Below, piece after piece: positions 18,987 to 27,381 of a DNA stretch of 64,000 bases. This DNA comes from Acidimicrobiales bacterium (GTDB taxonomy: Bacteria > Actinomycetota > Acidimicrobiia > Acidimicrobiales > Iamiaceae). Under the pieces are notes generated by a model, which was given only the letters and a program-made list of their open reading frames with translations, had not been told where the DNA came from and searched no databases. The translations under genes and the position numbers were made by a program. Location of the stretch: positions 40,510-104,509 of the forward strand of contig JAUJNP010000008.1 in assembly GCA_030448105.1 (NCBI GenBank), written 5' to 3'. Position 1 is the stretch's first letter. Each line of letters begins with the position of its first letter.

Positions 18987-19271
18987 CTAGGGCGAGCACC
19001 CGCAGGGGATGGCCCTGCAGCGGGGGCAGCCGGCGGAGTAGCGAGCGGCGGCGTCCTCCAGCGACAGGCCGAGCTGCTCGGCGAGCGAGGCCAGCCAGGC
19101 CAGCACGTCGCCCAGCTCGCGGGCCTGCTCCGCGGCCGTGCCCTTGCGCACCGCCTGGGCCAACTCACCCAGCTCCTCGGCCAGCCAGGCGACGGTGGCC
19201 GCCGTGCCCCGCTCCCGGTCGCGCTCGCCGTAGGTGGCGGCCATGAGCTCCTGGAAGGTGCCGATCTCCAC
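18987..19271 (-). CDS. MazG-like nucleotide pyrophosphohydrolase-fold protein with C-terminal Cys cluster
   Basis: 94 residues from GTG 19271. WLAEELGELAQAV gives the EExxE metal motif and ARELGDVLAWLASLAEQLGL the second ExxD motif of the all-alpha MazG-like NTP pyrophosphatases, which clear aberrant nucleotides. The C-terminal CPRCRAIPCGCSP is unusual and might bind a metal. It follows the MaoC-like gene on the same strand by 20 bp. Substrate unknown; the assignment rests on the two acidic motifs. Confidence 0.68.
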   Translation of the reverse strand: MEIGTFQELMAATYGERDRERGTAATVAWLAEELGELAQAVRKGTAAEQARELGDVLAWLASLAEQLGLSLEDAAARYSAGCPRCRAIPCGCSP

Positions 19272-19291
19272 CGGTTCGCCGGCCCGGCCGG

Positions 19292-20206
19292 TCAGCCGAG
19301 GCGGTCCTTCGGGTAACCGGGGTAGGACTCCTTGAAGACGCCCGAGTGCAGGAGCACCTCCGCCGCCGGCCGGCCGGTGTCGACGTCGGTGAGGGTGGTC
19401 CGGGTCCAGTACGACTCGGTGCGCCGGCTCTGGCCGAGCCCCACCACCTCCCGGGCGACGGCGTATCCCTGGTCCACGAACACCGGGCCGGCCAGCAGGC
19501 GGACCTCGAGGTCGAGGAAGAGCCCCATCACCGGTGACCGCACCGGCCACGGCTCGCCGGAGCGGTGGGCCAGCACGCTGATCATCTCCATCGGCACCAC
19601 TGCCCGCCCCCACGGCGACGACCGGCCGCCCTCGGCCGTGTACCAGGGGTGGGGCTCGGTGATCCGCGCCAGCTTGTCGGCGAGGGAGAACGGGTAGGCG
19701 GCGCCGTTGGGCTGGTCGTGGGTCATGGTCACCACGTCACCGCCGTCCTGGCGCATGCCGACCTCCAGCCGGTCGACCACGAACAGCTCGCCGGGATCGC
19801 CCTGGGCCGCCCGCCGGCGGTCGAGCTCGGACACGCCGTGGTCAGGGCCGATCGACGCCGTCCCCGTGAGCACGAGGCTGCCGTCGGCCTTGTGCGCCGC
19901 GATGGCTGCGCCCGCGGACCCGGTGGTGACCATCGAGGCCTGCACCTGCTCGCCTTCGACCACCATGGTGCGGAAGTGGCTGCTGATGCAGCCCTGCTCG
20001 AACCAGGCCTGGCCCCAGAGGAGGGTGGCCAGCGGGTCGAACTGGCTGAAGTGGGTGGGGCCTTCGATGGGCGCCCCGGCGAGGCCGAGCGCGGCCGCGG
20101 AGTCGGCGTCGTGCACGCTGGCGTGGCCGTCGACCACCTGGTCGGCCAGCATCTGGGCGGGGGACCGCAGAGGGCCGCTCACGGTGAGCTCGGTGACGAA
20201 GCGCAC
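19292..20206 (-). CDS. MaoC-like / hot-dog-fold protein of unknown substrate
   Basis: 304 residues from GTG 20206, with TACGTT 6 nt upstream. The N-terminal part (MLADQVVDGHASVHDADSAA, then GAPIEGPTHFSQFDPLA) resembles MaoC-type dehydratases or thioesterases, and the length would fit two hot-dog units. The catalytic Asp/His of R-specific hydratases is not clear to me, so only the fold-level call is made. It is divergent from the acyl-CoA dehydrogenase gene by 88 bp, consistent with acyl-CoA metabolism. Confidence 0.55.
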   Translation of the reverse strand: MRFVTELTVSGPLRSPAQMLADQVVDGHASVHDADSAAALGLAGAPIEGPTHFSQFDPLATLLWGQAWFEQGCISSHFRTMVVEGEQVQASMVTTGSAGAAIAAHKADGSLVLTGTASIGPDHGVSELDRRRAAQGDPGELFVVDRLEVGMRQDGGDVVTMTHDQPNGAAYPFSLADKLARITEPHPWYTAEGGRSSPWGRAVVPMEMISVLAHRSGEPWPVRSPVMGLFLDLEVRLLAGPVFVDQGYAVAREVVGLGQSRRTESYWTRTTLTDVDTGRPAAEVLLHSGVFKESYPGYPKDRLG

Positions 20207-20294
20207 GGCAGCAACGTAGCGGGATGCCCGCCGCCGACCCCGCCGGTACCTTGAGCGCACGGCGCCGGCCGAGCGCGCCACCGAAAGGACCCCG

Positions 20295-21566
20295 ATGCCC
20301 GCCAACCCGCTCAACGTCGACGACTTCGGAGGCGAGCTGTTCAACCTGGGCATGTCGCCCGAGGCCCGGCCCCTCCTCGACCAGGTGAAGACGTTCATCG
20401 CCACCGAAGTGGAGCCCATGACCGCCGAGTTCTTCGCTCTGGGCGCCGACCGGGCCGACCGGTGGTCCTTCGCCCCGGGCCAGCTCGAGCTGCTGGAGGG
20501 CGTCAAGGACAAGGCCAAGGCCAACGGCCTCTGGAACTTCTTCCTTCCTGACTCCGAGACCGGTCGGGGGTTGACCAACCTCGACTACGCCTACATCGCC
20601 GGCGAGCTCGGCAAGAACCCCCTCGCGTCGGAGTGCCTCAACTGCTCGGCGCCCGACACCGGGAACATGGAGGTGCTCGAGCGGGTCGGCACGCCTGAGC
20701 AGAAGCGGCGCTGGCTGGAGCCGCTGCTCAACGGCGAGATCCGCTCGGCCTTCGCCATGACCGAGCCCGGGCTGGCGTCCTCCGACGCCCGCAACATCGC
20801 CTGCTCGGCCGTGCTCGACGGCGAGGAGTGGGTCATCAACGGCGAGAAGTACTACATCTCCGGCGCCGGCGACCCCCGCTGCAAGATCATGATCGTGATG
20901 GTCCGCACCAACCCGGACGCCGCCCAGCACCTGCGGCAGTCGCAGATCCTCGTGCCCATGGACACCCCCGGCGTGGAGGTGCTGGGCCCCATGCACGTGT
21001 TCGGCCGGGACGACGCCCCCCACGGCCACATGCACCTGCGCTTCACCGACGTGCGGGTGCCGAAGGAGAACATCCTGCTCGGCGAGGGCCGGGGCTTCGA
21101 GATCTCCCAGCTCCGGCTCGGGCCCGGGCGCATCCACCACTGCATGCGCTCGGTGGGCGCGGCCGAGAAGGCGCTGGCGCTGATGGTGGAGCGCGGCCTC
21201 AGCCGCGAGGCGTTCGGCAAGCCCATCATCTCGCTCGGGAAGAACACCGAGTGGGTGTCGCGGGCCCGGATCGAGATCGAGGCCATGCGGCTGATGGTGC
21301 TCAAGGCGGCCAAGGCCATGGACCTCATGGGCAACGCCGAAGCCCGGGTGTGGGTCAGCGCGGTCAAGGCCATGGTGCCCGAGCGGGTGTGCGAGATCAT
21401 CGACCAGGCCATCCAGATCCACGGCGCCACCGGCGTGTCCCAGTGGACCCCGCTGGCCGACATGTACGCTGCCCAGCGGACCCTGCGCCTCGCTGACGGT
21501 CCCGACGAGGTCCACCACATGGTGGTGGGCCGAGCCGAGATCGCCCGCTACCAGCGCACCCCCTGA
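20295..21566 (+). CDS. Acyl-CoA dehydrogenase
   Basis: 423 residues. FAD-dependent alpha,beta-desaturation of an acyl-CoA. FAMTEPGLASSDARNI is the first family signature (substrate/FAD contact), GEKYYISGAGDPRCKIMIVM the beta-domain, and QIHGATGVSQWTPLADMYA the C-terminal signature with the adenine-contacting loop. The strings are closest to the ACAD10/11-like group that handles longer or branched chains; chain length is not predictable here. AAAGGA 8 bp before ATG 20295 is a clear ribosome-binding site, unlike the leaderless genes nearby. A hairpin follows the gene. Confidence 0.92.
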   Translation: MPANPLNVDDFGGELFNLGMSPEARPLLDQVKTFIATEVEPMTAEFFALGADRADRWSFAPGQLELLEGVKDKAKANGLWNFFLPDSETGRGLTNLDYAYIAGELGKNPLASECLNCSAPDTGNMEVLERVGTPEQKRRWLEPLLNGEIRSAFAMTEPGLASSDARNIACSAVLDGEEWVINGEKYYISGAGDPRCKIMIVMVRTNPDAAQHLRQSQILVPMDTPGVEVLGPMHVFGRDDAPHGHMHLRFTDVRVPKENILLGEGRGFEISQLRLGPGRIHHCMRSVGAAEKALALMVERGLSREAFGKPIISLGKNTEWVSRARIEIEAMRLMVLKAAKAMDLMGNAEARVWVSAVKAMVPERVCEIIDQAIQIHGATGVSQWTPLADMYAAQRTLRLADGPDEVHHMVVGRAEIARYQRTP

Positions 21567-21620
21567 CCCGCCCGGTCGGCTCCTGCGACCAGAGGCCCCC
21601 GCCGCCCCCGCCCCCCTCAC

Positions 21621-21638
21621 CCCCCGGATGACCGGGGG
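21621..21638 (+). terminator. GC-rich hairpin downstream of the acyl-CoA dehydrogenase gene
   Basis: CCCCCGG-ATGA-CCGGGGG is a perfect 7-bp stem with a 4-nt loop, 52 bp after the stop. There is no T-run behind it. Candidate terminator or 3' end stabiliser. Confidence 0.5.
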
Positions 21639-21701
21639 ATCGCGCCAAGAACGGCTTGTGAGACCCGCTCAGGATCAGTGCGTCGCTCCGTCTGCATCGA
21701 C

Positions 21702-22328
21702 ATGAAGCTCACTGTCCAGACGTTCCTGACCCTCGACGGCGTGATGCAGGCCCCCGGCGGACCTGAGGAAGATCCCAGCGACGCCTTCACCCACGGCGGC
21801 TGGCAGGCCGCGTTCCCCGATCCGGCCGTCGGCGAGTTCGTCACCGAGCTCAACAGCCACGCCAGCGCGTTCCTGTTCGGACGCAGAACTTTCGACATCT
21901 TCCGCGGCCACTGGCCTGATCAGACCGACCCCGTCGATCCCATCGCCACGGCGATCAACTCGCTACCCAAGTACGTCGTGTCCAACTCCCTAAGCGAAGC
22001 GGATGCAACGTGGCGCGGCGAGCACCCCGACACCGCTCGCCTCGTGACCGGCGACGTCGTCGCGGCGGTGGAGGCGGTGAAGGACGAACCCGGCGACGAG
22101 CTGCAGATCTGGGGAAGCAGCAAACTCCTCCAGACGCTGTTGCAGCATGAACTCGTCGACCGCTTCCGCCTGATGACGTTTCCGCTGGTGCTCGGCTCCG
22201 GTCGCCGTTTGTTCAACGACGGCATCCTCCCGGCGACGATGCGCCCTGTCGACCTCACCGTCACCGATCTCGGCATCGTCCTCGGCACCTACGAGCCAGC
22301 CGGCCCGGTTCGCCACGGTCAGATGTAG
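21702..22328 (+). CDS. Dihydrofolate reductase / RibD C-terminal-fold protein
   Basis: 208 residues from ATG 21702; a start 24 nt upstream is also open. MKLTVQTFLTLDGVMQAPGG is the typical opening of the DHFR-like YyaP/RibD C-terminal group, followed by FGRRTFDIFRGHW, KYVVSN, IWGSSKLLQTLL and FPLVLGSGRRLFNDG, the last being the conserved NADPH-site stretch. These proteins are widespread, often of unknown substrate, and not a genuine folate enzyme by default. Codon use appears less GC-extreme than the neighbours, which hints at more recent acquisition. Confidence 0.8.
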   Translation: MKLTVQTFLTLDGVMQAPGGPEEDPSDAFTHGGWQAAFPDPAVGEFVTELNSHASAFLFGRRTFDIFRGHWPDQTDPVDPIATAINSLPKYVVSNSLSEADATWRGEHPDTARLVTGDVVAAVEAVKDEPGDELQIWGSSKLLQTLLQHELVDRFRLMTFPLVLGSGRRLFNDGILPATMRPVDLTVTDLGIVLGTYEPAGPVRHGQM

Positions 22329-22360
22329 CCGCGGGCCGAACGGGGGATGGCCGCATCCGT

Positions 22361-22437
22361 TGGTCGGGGTGGCGGGATTTGAACCCACGACCTCTGCGTC
22401 CCGAACGCAGCGCGCTGCCAAACTGCGCCACACCCCG
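22361..22437 (-). tRNA. tRNA-Pro (anticodon CGG)
   Basis: On the minus strand the acceptor arm CGGGGTG pairs with CACCCCG, followed by discriminator A and an encoded CCA. The D-arm is GGCGCAGTTTGGCAGCGC, the anticodon stem CTGCG/CGCAG encloses the loop TTCGGGA with anticodon CGG (codon CCG), and the T-arm contains GGTTCAAATCC. The length is 77 nt, with no intron. Confidence 0.95.
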
Positions 22438-22474
22438 AAGCCGTCGATCGTACAGGACCGCCGTCGGCGGCCGG

Positions 22475-22924
22475 TCAGGGGATGGCGTCGGCCACGCCGC
22501 TGGCATCGCCGGCGCCCATGGCCTGGGGCTCGGCGTCGGTGCCGTCGTGGAACGTGCCGCCGGCCAGGAGGGCGTCGGCGGCCCGCCGTAGGCGGAAGGC
22601 GTCGAGGGGCTTCACCAGCCACCCCTCGGCGTCGGAGCGCTGGGCGAGGAACACGTCCGCACTGCGGTCGAGGAGCATGAGCACGGGGGTGCGCTCGAGG
22701 CGGCCGGCGCCCTCCTCCAGGCGCAGGGCCATGCACGTGGCCATGCCTCCCATGTTGCCGATCTGCAGGTCGAGCACGACCAGGTCGGGATCCTCGTCGC
22801 GCACCGCGGGGACCACCTCGGCGCCGGCTCGCACCCGGTGGACCTCGGTGCCGGGCCGCTCGAGGGCGGCTCGCACCTCGTCCGCGATCCAGTCGGCGTC
22901 GGTGGCGAGCAGGACGTCGTGCAC
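22475..22924 (-). CDS. Single-domain response-regulator receiver protein
   Basis: 149 residues from a GTG start. The CheY-like pattern is visible: VLLATDADWIADEVRAAL (acidic start), LVVLDLQIGNMGGMATC with the phospho-accepting aspartate, VLMLLDRS with a Thr/Ser-type switch position less canonical, and GWLVKPLDAFRL with the conserved Lys-Pro. The first acidic pair is weaker than usual. There is no output domain and no adjacent histidine kinase, so it is an orphan. It is divergent from the STAS gene, which may belong to the same signalling theme. Confidence 0.72.
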   Translation of the reverse strand: MHDVLLATDADWIADEVRAALERPGTEVHRVRAGAEVVPAVRDEDPDLVVLDLQIGNMGGMATCMALRLEEGAGRLERTPVLMLLDRSADVFLAQRSDAEGWLVKPLDAFRLRRAADALLAGGTFHDGTDAEPQAMGAGDASGVADAIP

Positions 22925-23084
22925 CGGGCGAGGCTAGTGCCGGCCGCCCTCGGCCATCGCCGGTCGAGCGGTCATCGGGGGCGCGGGCACGGGGCGTGAC
23001 TCCGGCCTCACCGCGGGCGAGCGAGGGTTCTCGCCGGAGAGCCCTTGGGTACCATTCTGCGCCCTTGCCCACCCCGGAGGACGA

Positions 23085-23432
23085 GTGCTCGAGATCGAGG
23101 TCGACGAGACCGACGCGTACACGCTGTGCCGCCCGGTGGGCGAGCTCGACGCGTACACGGTGAACGAGTTCCGCGAGGCCCTGGGGGGCGTGGCCAGCGC
23201 CTCCCGGCTGCTGATCGACCTCTCAGCGGTGCCCTTCATGGACTCGGCCGGCCTCGGCGCGCTCATCGGCGGCATCCGCCGAGCCCGCGAGGCGGGCGGC
23301 GAGGTGGCGGTGGCGTGCAGCCGGCCCACCCTGACCCGCCTGCTGCACACCACCGGCTTCGACCGCATCGTGCCCGTCACCGAGACCCTCGACGGGGCCG
23401 CCGCCGCCCTCGCCGACAGCGCCGTCGAGTAG
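23085..23432 (+). CDS. STAS-domain anti-anti-sigma factor-like protein
   Basis: 115 residues. LLIDLSAVPFMDSAGLGALI carries the conserved Asp-Ser at the site where an anti-sigma kinase phosphorylates SpoIIAA-type antagonists. In its unphosphorylated form such a protein releases a sigma factor from its RsbW-like kinase. No kinase or sigma gene is adjacent. The GTG start at 23085 has GGAGG 7 bp upstream, and TACCAT at 23050 is a possible -10. Repeat copy E begins right after the stop. Confidence 0.85.
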   Translation: MLEIEVDETDAYTLCRPVGELDAYTVNEFREALGGVASASRLLIDLSAVPFMDSAGLGALIGGIRRAREAGGEVAVACSRPTLTRLLHTTGFDRIVPVTETLDGAAAALADSAVE

Positions 23433-23520
23433 CCGAGCTGCGCAGCCGCCAGGCGGAGCAGCACCCGGCGTGGGGGCCGGATGGCGAAGCCGCTCCGGCG
23501 GAGCGAAGCGGAGGCGGAGC
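23433..23520 (+). repeat. REP-like repeat family 1, copy E
   Basis: It begins at the base after the STAS stop codon: GAGCTGCGCAGCCGCCAG, GCGGAGCAGC, then GGCCGGATGGCGAAGCCGCT and a run GGAGCGAAGCGGAGGCGGAGC. It lies between convergent genes, in the same order and orientation as the other copies. Confidence 0.78.
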
Positions 23521-23533
23521 CAATCAGATCAGA

Positions 23534-24604
23534 TCAAAACAAGTGGGCGGCGATGGCGTCCAGGCCGTCGAGGTCGTGCACGTCGGTGGGGAGGAAGGGC
23601 ACCCGCACCACGGGTGCCGGCGCCACCTGGTCGGCCAGCCCCTCGAGGTGCTGCTCCTCGCGCGCCGCCACCAGGGCGAAGTCGGCCAGGTTGGCGTAGA
23701 GCGCCCCCAGCTCGGTGCCGGCCAGGGTGGCGGCCCGCTCGCGGTGGGCCTCGGGCAGGCGGTCGGTGAAGCGGGGGTGCATCCGGTTCACGATGAGGGC
23801 CCGCACCGGGATGTCGTTCTCACCGAGCTTGGCCGCGAAGAAGTGGGCCTCCTGCACGGTGTCGCGCCGGGGCGAAGCCACCAGGACGAAGGCGGTGCGG
23901 GGGTCCGACAGCAGCTCCAGCACCCGTTCGGCCCGCTGTCGGAACCCCTGCTCCATCCCTTCAAAGGCGCCGAAGAACGCCACCGCGTCGTCGAACACGT
24001 CGGAGCCGACCACCTTCGACACGGCCCGGATGAACGCCTGGGCCGCCTTGTTGACCGCCTTCATCACGCCCCGGGTGGGGGCGGTGAGCACCCGGTAGAG
24101 GCGGTGGTCGAGGAAGTTGGTGAGGCGCCGGGAGGCGTCGATGAAGTCGAGGGCGTGGCGGGTGGGGGGCGTGTCCACCACCACGACGTCGAAGGCGTCG
24201 TCGGCCTGGAGCTCGTAGAGCTTCTCCATGGCCATGTACTCCTGCGTGCCCGACAGCGCGCCGGAGATGTTCCGGTAGAAGCGGTTGGCCAGGATGCGCT
24301 CGGCCTGCTCGGGGCTGCCGGCGTAGGTGGTGACGATGGCGTCGAAGGTGCTCTTGGTGTCGAGCATCACCGCCGAGAGCTCCCCGGGCCAGTCCCCGGC
24401 GATGGCCTTGGGGGTGTTGCCGATGCCGTCGAGGCCGAGGGCGTCGGCGAGGCGGCGGGCCGGGTCGATGGTGACCACCACCGCCCGGCGGCCGGTCCGG
24501 GCGGCCTGCATGGCCAGGACGGCGGCGGTGGTGGTCTTGCCCACCCCGCCGGACCCGCAACAGATGATGATCTCGCTGGTGCCGGCCAGGTCGGCGAGGG
24601 TCAC
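23534..24604 (-). CDS. ArsA/Get3-like ATPase, second of a pair
   Basis: 356 residues from GTG 24604. The deviant Walker A is CCGSGGVGKTTTAAVLA; VVTIDPARRLADALGL is the switch region and FDVVVVDTPPTRHAL the Walker B area. Such tandem ArsA-like ATPases are conserved in actinobacteria (Rv3679/Rv3680 in M. tuberculosis) and are not arsenic pumps in that setting. GTGA overlap with the upstream partner shows they form one translation unit, as expected for subunits of a heteromeric complex. Gene ends beside repeat copy E. Confidence 0.85.
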   Translation of the reverse strand: MTLADLAGTSEIIICCGSGGVGKTTTAAVLAMQAARTGRRAVVVTIDPARRLADALGLDGIGNTPKAIAGDWPGELSAVMLDTKSTFDAIVTTYAGSPEQAERILANRFYRNISGALSGTQEYMAMEKLYELQADDAFDVVVVDTPPTRHALDFIDASRRLTNFLDHRLYRVLTAPTRGVMKAVNKAAQAFIRAVSKVVGSDVFDDAVAFFGAFEGMEQGFRQRAERVLELLSDPRTAFVLVASPRRDTVQEAHFFAAKLGENDIPVRALIVNRMHPRFTDRLPEAHRERAATLAGTELGALYANLADFALVAAREEQHLEGLADQVAPAPVVRVPFLPTDVHDLDGLDAIAAHLF

Positions 24605-25611
24605 GCTGATCCACCGTCCCGGGCGCCGGCCGGGACCATCCGCGGCAGGGCGTCGATGCCCTCGAGCAGCGCGGCGGCGAGGGTGTCGATGTCGGCGGGG
24701 CCGAGATCGGCGTTGAAGAGGTAGGGCAGCCGCAGCTGGGGGAGCGGGAGCTGCTCGGCCAGCCGGTCGAGCTGGTGGCGCTGCAGGGCGCTGCGGTCCC
24801 GGCGGAACTGCGCCGCCGCCGCCAGGTCGTCGGCCTCTCCGGGGCGCAGGGTGGTGCCGACGGCCTCGGCCGCCGCCTCCGGGTCGGCCTCGAGGCCCCC
24901 CATCTCCGGGTAGAGGCCGTTGACCACCACCGGCCCGAGGCTGACGCCCACCTTGTCCTCGAGGCTGAAGGCCGTCTCCACCAGCTCGTTCACCGGCGTC
25001 TCTTCGGGCAGCGCCACCAGCAGCACCTGGCAGCGGGCGGGGTCGGTCAGCAGCTCGAGCACCTCGGAGGCCTGGGTGTTGATGGGCCCCACCTTCACCG
25101 CGTCGACCAGGCCGCGGGCCGACTGGAGGAAGCGGATGGCGTGGCCGGCGGCGGGGGCGTCGAGCACCACGTAGTCGGGCGAGCCGGCGGCACCGGCGGC
25201 GGCCGCCCGTTCGATCTGCTTGACCTTGCCCAGCACCAGGATGTCCTTGATGCCGGGCACCGCCGTGGCCACCACGTCGAGCGCCCCGGTGGACATGAGC
25301 CGCTTCGACAGGCGGGACATGCCGTGGTCGTGGAGGTACTCGAGGAGGGCATCGTCGGGCGTGAGGGTGCGGGCGGTGACCTCGGCCGCCCCCTCCGCCG
25401 CCTCCGAGAGCACCATCTGGTCGTAGGCGAGGGGGGCCTTGCCGAACATGGACGCCAGCCCGCTCTTGCCCTCCACCTCCACGATGAGGGTGGACAGGCC
25501 CGACAGGGCGGCGGCCCGGGCCAGCGCGGCCGACACCGTGGTTTTGCCGACGCCGCCCTTGCCCGCCACGATGGCGACGCGGGAGGCAGTGAAGAACTGC
25601 TGTGCATCCAC
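24601..25611 (-). CDS. ArsA/Get3-like ATPase, first of a pair
   Basis: 336 residues. VAIVAGKGGVGKTTVSAALA is a canonical deviant Walker A with the signature lysine; VEVEGKSGLASMFG and DYVVLDAPAAGHAI follow. The sequence lacks the classical arsenite-binding cysteine triad. With its partner at 23534-24604 it corresponds to the actinobacterial pair next to whiB4; here a WhiB gene lies 1.4 kb away on the other strand, beyond the nfeD-like gene. Start ATG 25611; divergent from nfeD by 41 bp. Confidence 0.86.
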   Translation of the reverse strand: MDAQQFFTASRVAIVAGKGGVGKTTVSAALARAAALSGLSTLIVEVEGKSGLASMFGKAPLAYDQMVLSEAAEGAAEVTARTLTPDDALLEYLHDHGMSRLSKRLMSTGALDVVATAVPGIKDILVLGKVKQIERAAAAGAAGSPDYVVLDAPAAGHAIRFLQSARGLVDAVKVGPINTQASEVLELLTDPARCQVLLVALPEETPVNELVETAFSLEDKVGVSLGPVVVNGLYPEMGGLEADPEAAAEAVGTTLRPGEADDLAAAAQFRRDRSALQRHQLDRLAEQLPLPQLRLPYLFNADLGPADIDTLAAALLEGIDALPRMVPAGARDGGSA

Positions 25612-25652
25612 GTCGGTACCCGTCAGGACGTCGGCACGATCGGAGGCATTCG

Positions 25653-26930
25653 GTGCGCAGGCTATCGACCGTCGCCGCCGCCCTGATCGCCCTGGCCCTC
25701 GCCCTGGTGCTCGGCCCGGCTGCTCCCCCGGCGACCGCGACCCCCGGCGCGCCGCCCGGCGCCGCCCAGGGCGGGGCGGAGGCGGACCTGAGCGTGATCC
25801 AGGTCAGCGGCCTGCTCGACCCGGTGCTGGCCGACTTCGTGGAGGGTGCCATCGCCGACGCTGAGCGCCGAGGCGCCGTCTGGCTCGTGCTCCAGGTCAA
25901 CAGCACGGGCACGGTGGTGGGCGAGGAGCGGGTGGCCGAGCTGGTGGAGCGGGTGCGCACCGCTTCGGTGCCGGTGGGCGGGTGGGGCCGAGCGGCTCGC
26001 GCCCACGCCGGCATGGCCCAGCTGGCCGCCGTGGCCGACGCCGTCGGCATCGCCCCGGGCAGCCGGCTGGGACGCCTCGGGGAGCCGGCGGTGGCCGCCG
26101 AGCGGTTCCGCGCGCCGTTCCGGCGCGGGCGCTGGGCCGCCTCCGCGACGGCACCGTCACCGCCACCGAGGGCAACGGCTGGGGCTCACCGAGCGGCCGG
26201 CTCCCATCCTCGGCGAGTTCCTCGTCGGCCTCGACGGCGTGGCCACCCGGGTGGCCCGCACCGCGAGGGGCCCCGCCGCACGGTGGCTAACACCCCGGTC
26301 TTCGCCAAGCTCAGCGTGGGTGACCAGCTGATGCACACCGTGGCCAGCCCCCGGTGGCCTACCTCCTGTTCGTGATCGGCATGGCGCTGCTCGTGTTCGA
26401 GCTGTTCACGGCGGGCGTGGCGTGGCCGGCCTGGTCGGGGCGGGCGCCGTGGTGCTCGGGTCCTACGGGCTGGCCGTGCTGCCGTCCCGCCCTGGCGCGG
26501 TCGCCCTGCTGGTGGTGGCCATGGTCGCCTTCGCGGTGGACGTGCAGACCGGCGTGCTGGTTGTGGACCGGCATCGGCTGCGCCGCCCTGGTGGCCGGGT
26601 CGCTTCTGCTCTACGACGGCGTGTCGCTCTCGTGGATCCTGCTGCTGGTCGGCCTGGCCGGGATCCTCGTGTTCGTCCTGGCGGGGATGCCGGCCATGGT
26701 GCGCACCCGGTTCTCGACGCCGACCATCGGGCGGGGAGGATGGTGGGTGAGGAGGGCGAGGCGGTGGCCGACGTCGCCCCCGACGGGGTGGTGAAGGTGC
26801 GGCGCGCTGTGGCGGGGCTCGACCAACCGGGTCACCCCGGTGCCCGCGGGATCCCCGTCCGGGTGGTGGAGGTGGACGGCCTGCTGGAGGTCGAGCCCCT
26901 GAAGGGGGCGCCCGGGACTACCGCCACTAG
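25653..26930 (+). pseudogene. nfeD: NfeD-family membrane protein, reading frame broken many times
   Basis: GTG 25653 follows GGAGG and begins with a signal peptide (VRRLSTVAAALIALALALVL). Recognisable NfeD pieces then appear in alternating frames: SVIQVSGLLDPVLADF and VLQVNS, VGPSGS, AHAGMAQLAAVADAVG, LGRLRDGTVTATE, LTERPAPILGEFLVGLDGVA, VANTPVFAKLSVGDQLMHTV, AYLLFVIGMALLVFELFTAG, GLVGAGAVVLGSYGLAVLP, and the C-terminal OB part GMVGEEGEAVADVAPDGVV up to TAG at 26928-26930. About eight or more single-base shifts separate them. Intact, it would be a protease-domain plus membrane plus OB-fold protein. The even preservation of all parts favours sequencing error over decay. Confidence 0.7.
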
Positions 26931-26965
26931 CTCTATCGACCCGGTGCGCTCGGGAAAGTTGCCCC

Positions 26966-26994
26966 TTGTCGCCGTGGGTCCATCGGCCTATGGT
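26966..26994 (+). promoter_or_regulatory. Candidate whiB promoter
   Basis: TTGTCG (26966-26971) and TATGGT (26989-26994) are separated by 17 bp, the standard vegetative spacing, and lie 28 bp before the whiB start. The hexamers match the consensus only in part. Confidence 0.45.
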
Positions 26995-27021
26995 CGCCAT
27001 CGCCGAAAGGGGGCATTGCCT

Positions 27022-27285
27022 GTGAGCGCACAGCGAGTCGAGGAGTCCTGGCAGCTCAAAGCCGCCTGCCGGGGCCCGCAATCGGCCGTCTTCTTCCCGC
27101 CGTCCACCTTCGAGCGCAAGGACGAGAAGGTCGAGCGCGAGAGCCGGGCCAAGGAGATCTGCCGTACGTGTCCCGTGAAGGCGCCCTGCCTCGAGTACGC
27201 CGTCCGCATCCGCGAGCCCCACGGCATCTGGGGCGGACTCAACGAGGCCGAACGCAAGAACCTGGCGGTGGCCCAGGCCAACTGA
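27022..27285 (+). CDS. WhiB-family iron-sulfur transcription factor
   Basis: 87 residues from GTG 27022, with GAAAGGGGG about 9 bp upstream. The four [4Fe-4S] ligands are in KAACRG, EICRTC and APC, in the usual C-X29-C-X2-C-X5-C order, followed by the GIWGGLNEAER turn and a short basic tail (RKN). These proteins sense redox or NO and bind sigma factor. The position near the ArsA-like pair recalls whiB4, but its small size and simple tail do not fix the subclass. It is intact, although the genes on both sides are broken by indels. Confidence 0.92.
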   Translation: MSAQRVEESWQLKAACRGPQSAVFFPPSTFERKDEKVERESRAKEICRTCPVKAPCLEYAVRIREPHGIWGGLNEAERKNLAVAQAN

Positions 27286-27381
27286 TCTCAGGCGGCTGCA
27301 CGGCGGCGGCCAGCTCGGGGGCGGCTCGGGTGACGTCGTTCCAGTCGGGCGCTGGCCCATGCGCGAGCGGGCCGTGACACC

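Noticed and set aside
23534-25611. Arsenite export system
   Set aside because: The ArsA-like pair lacks the arsenite-binding cysteines, and no arsB, arsC or arsR gene is nearby.
27286-27381. selC (tRNA-Sec) between whiB and selB
   Set aside because: The 96 bp gap shows no T-arm sequence, no long acceptor stem and no anticodon loop with TCA.
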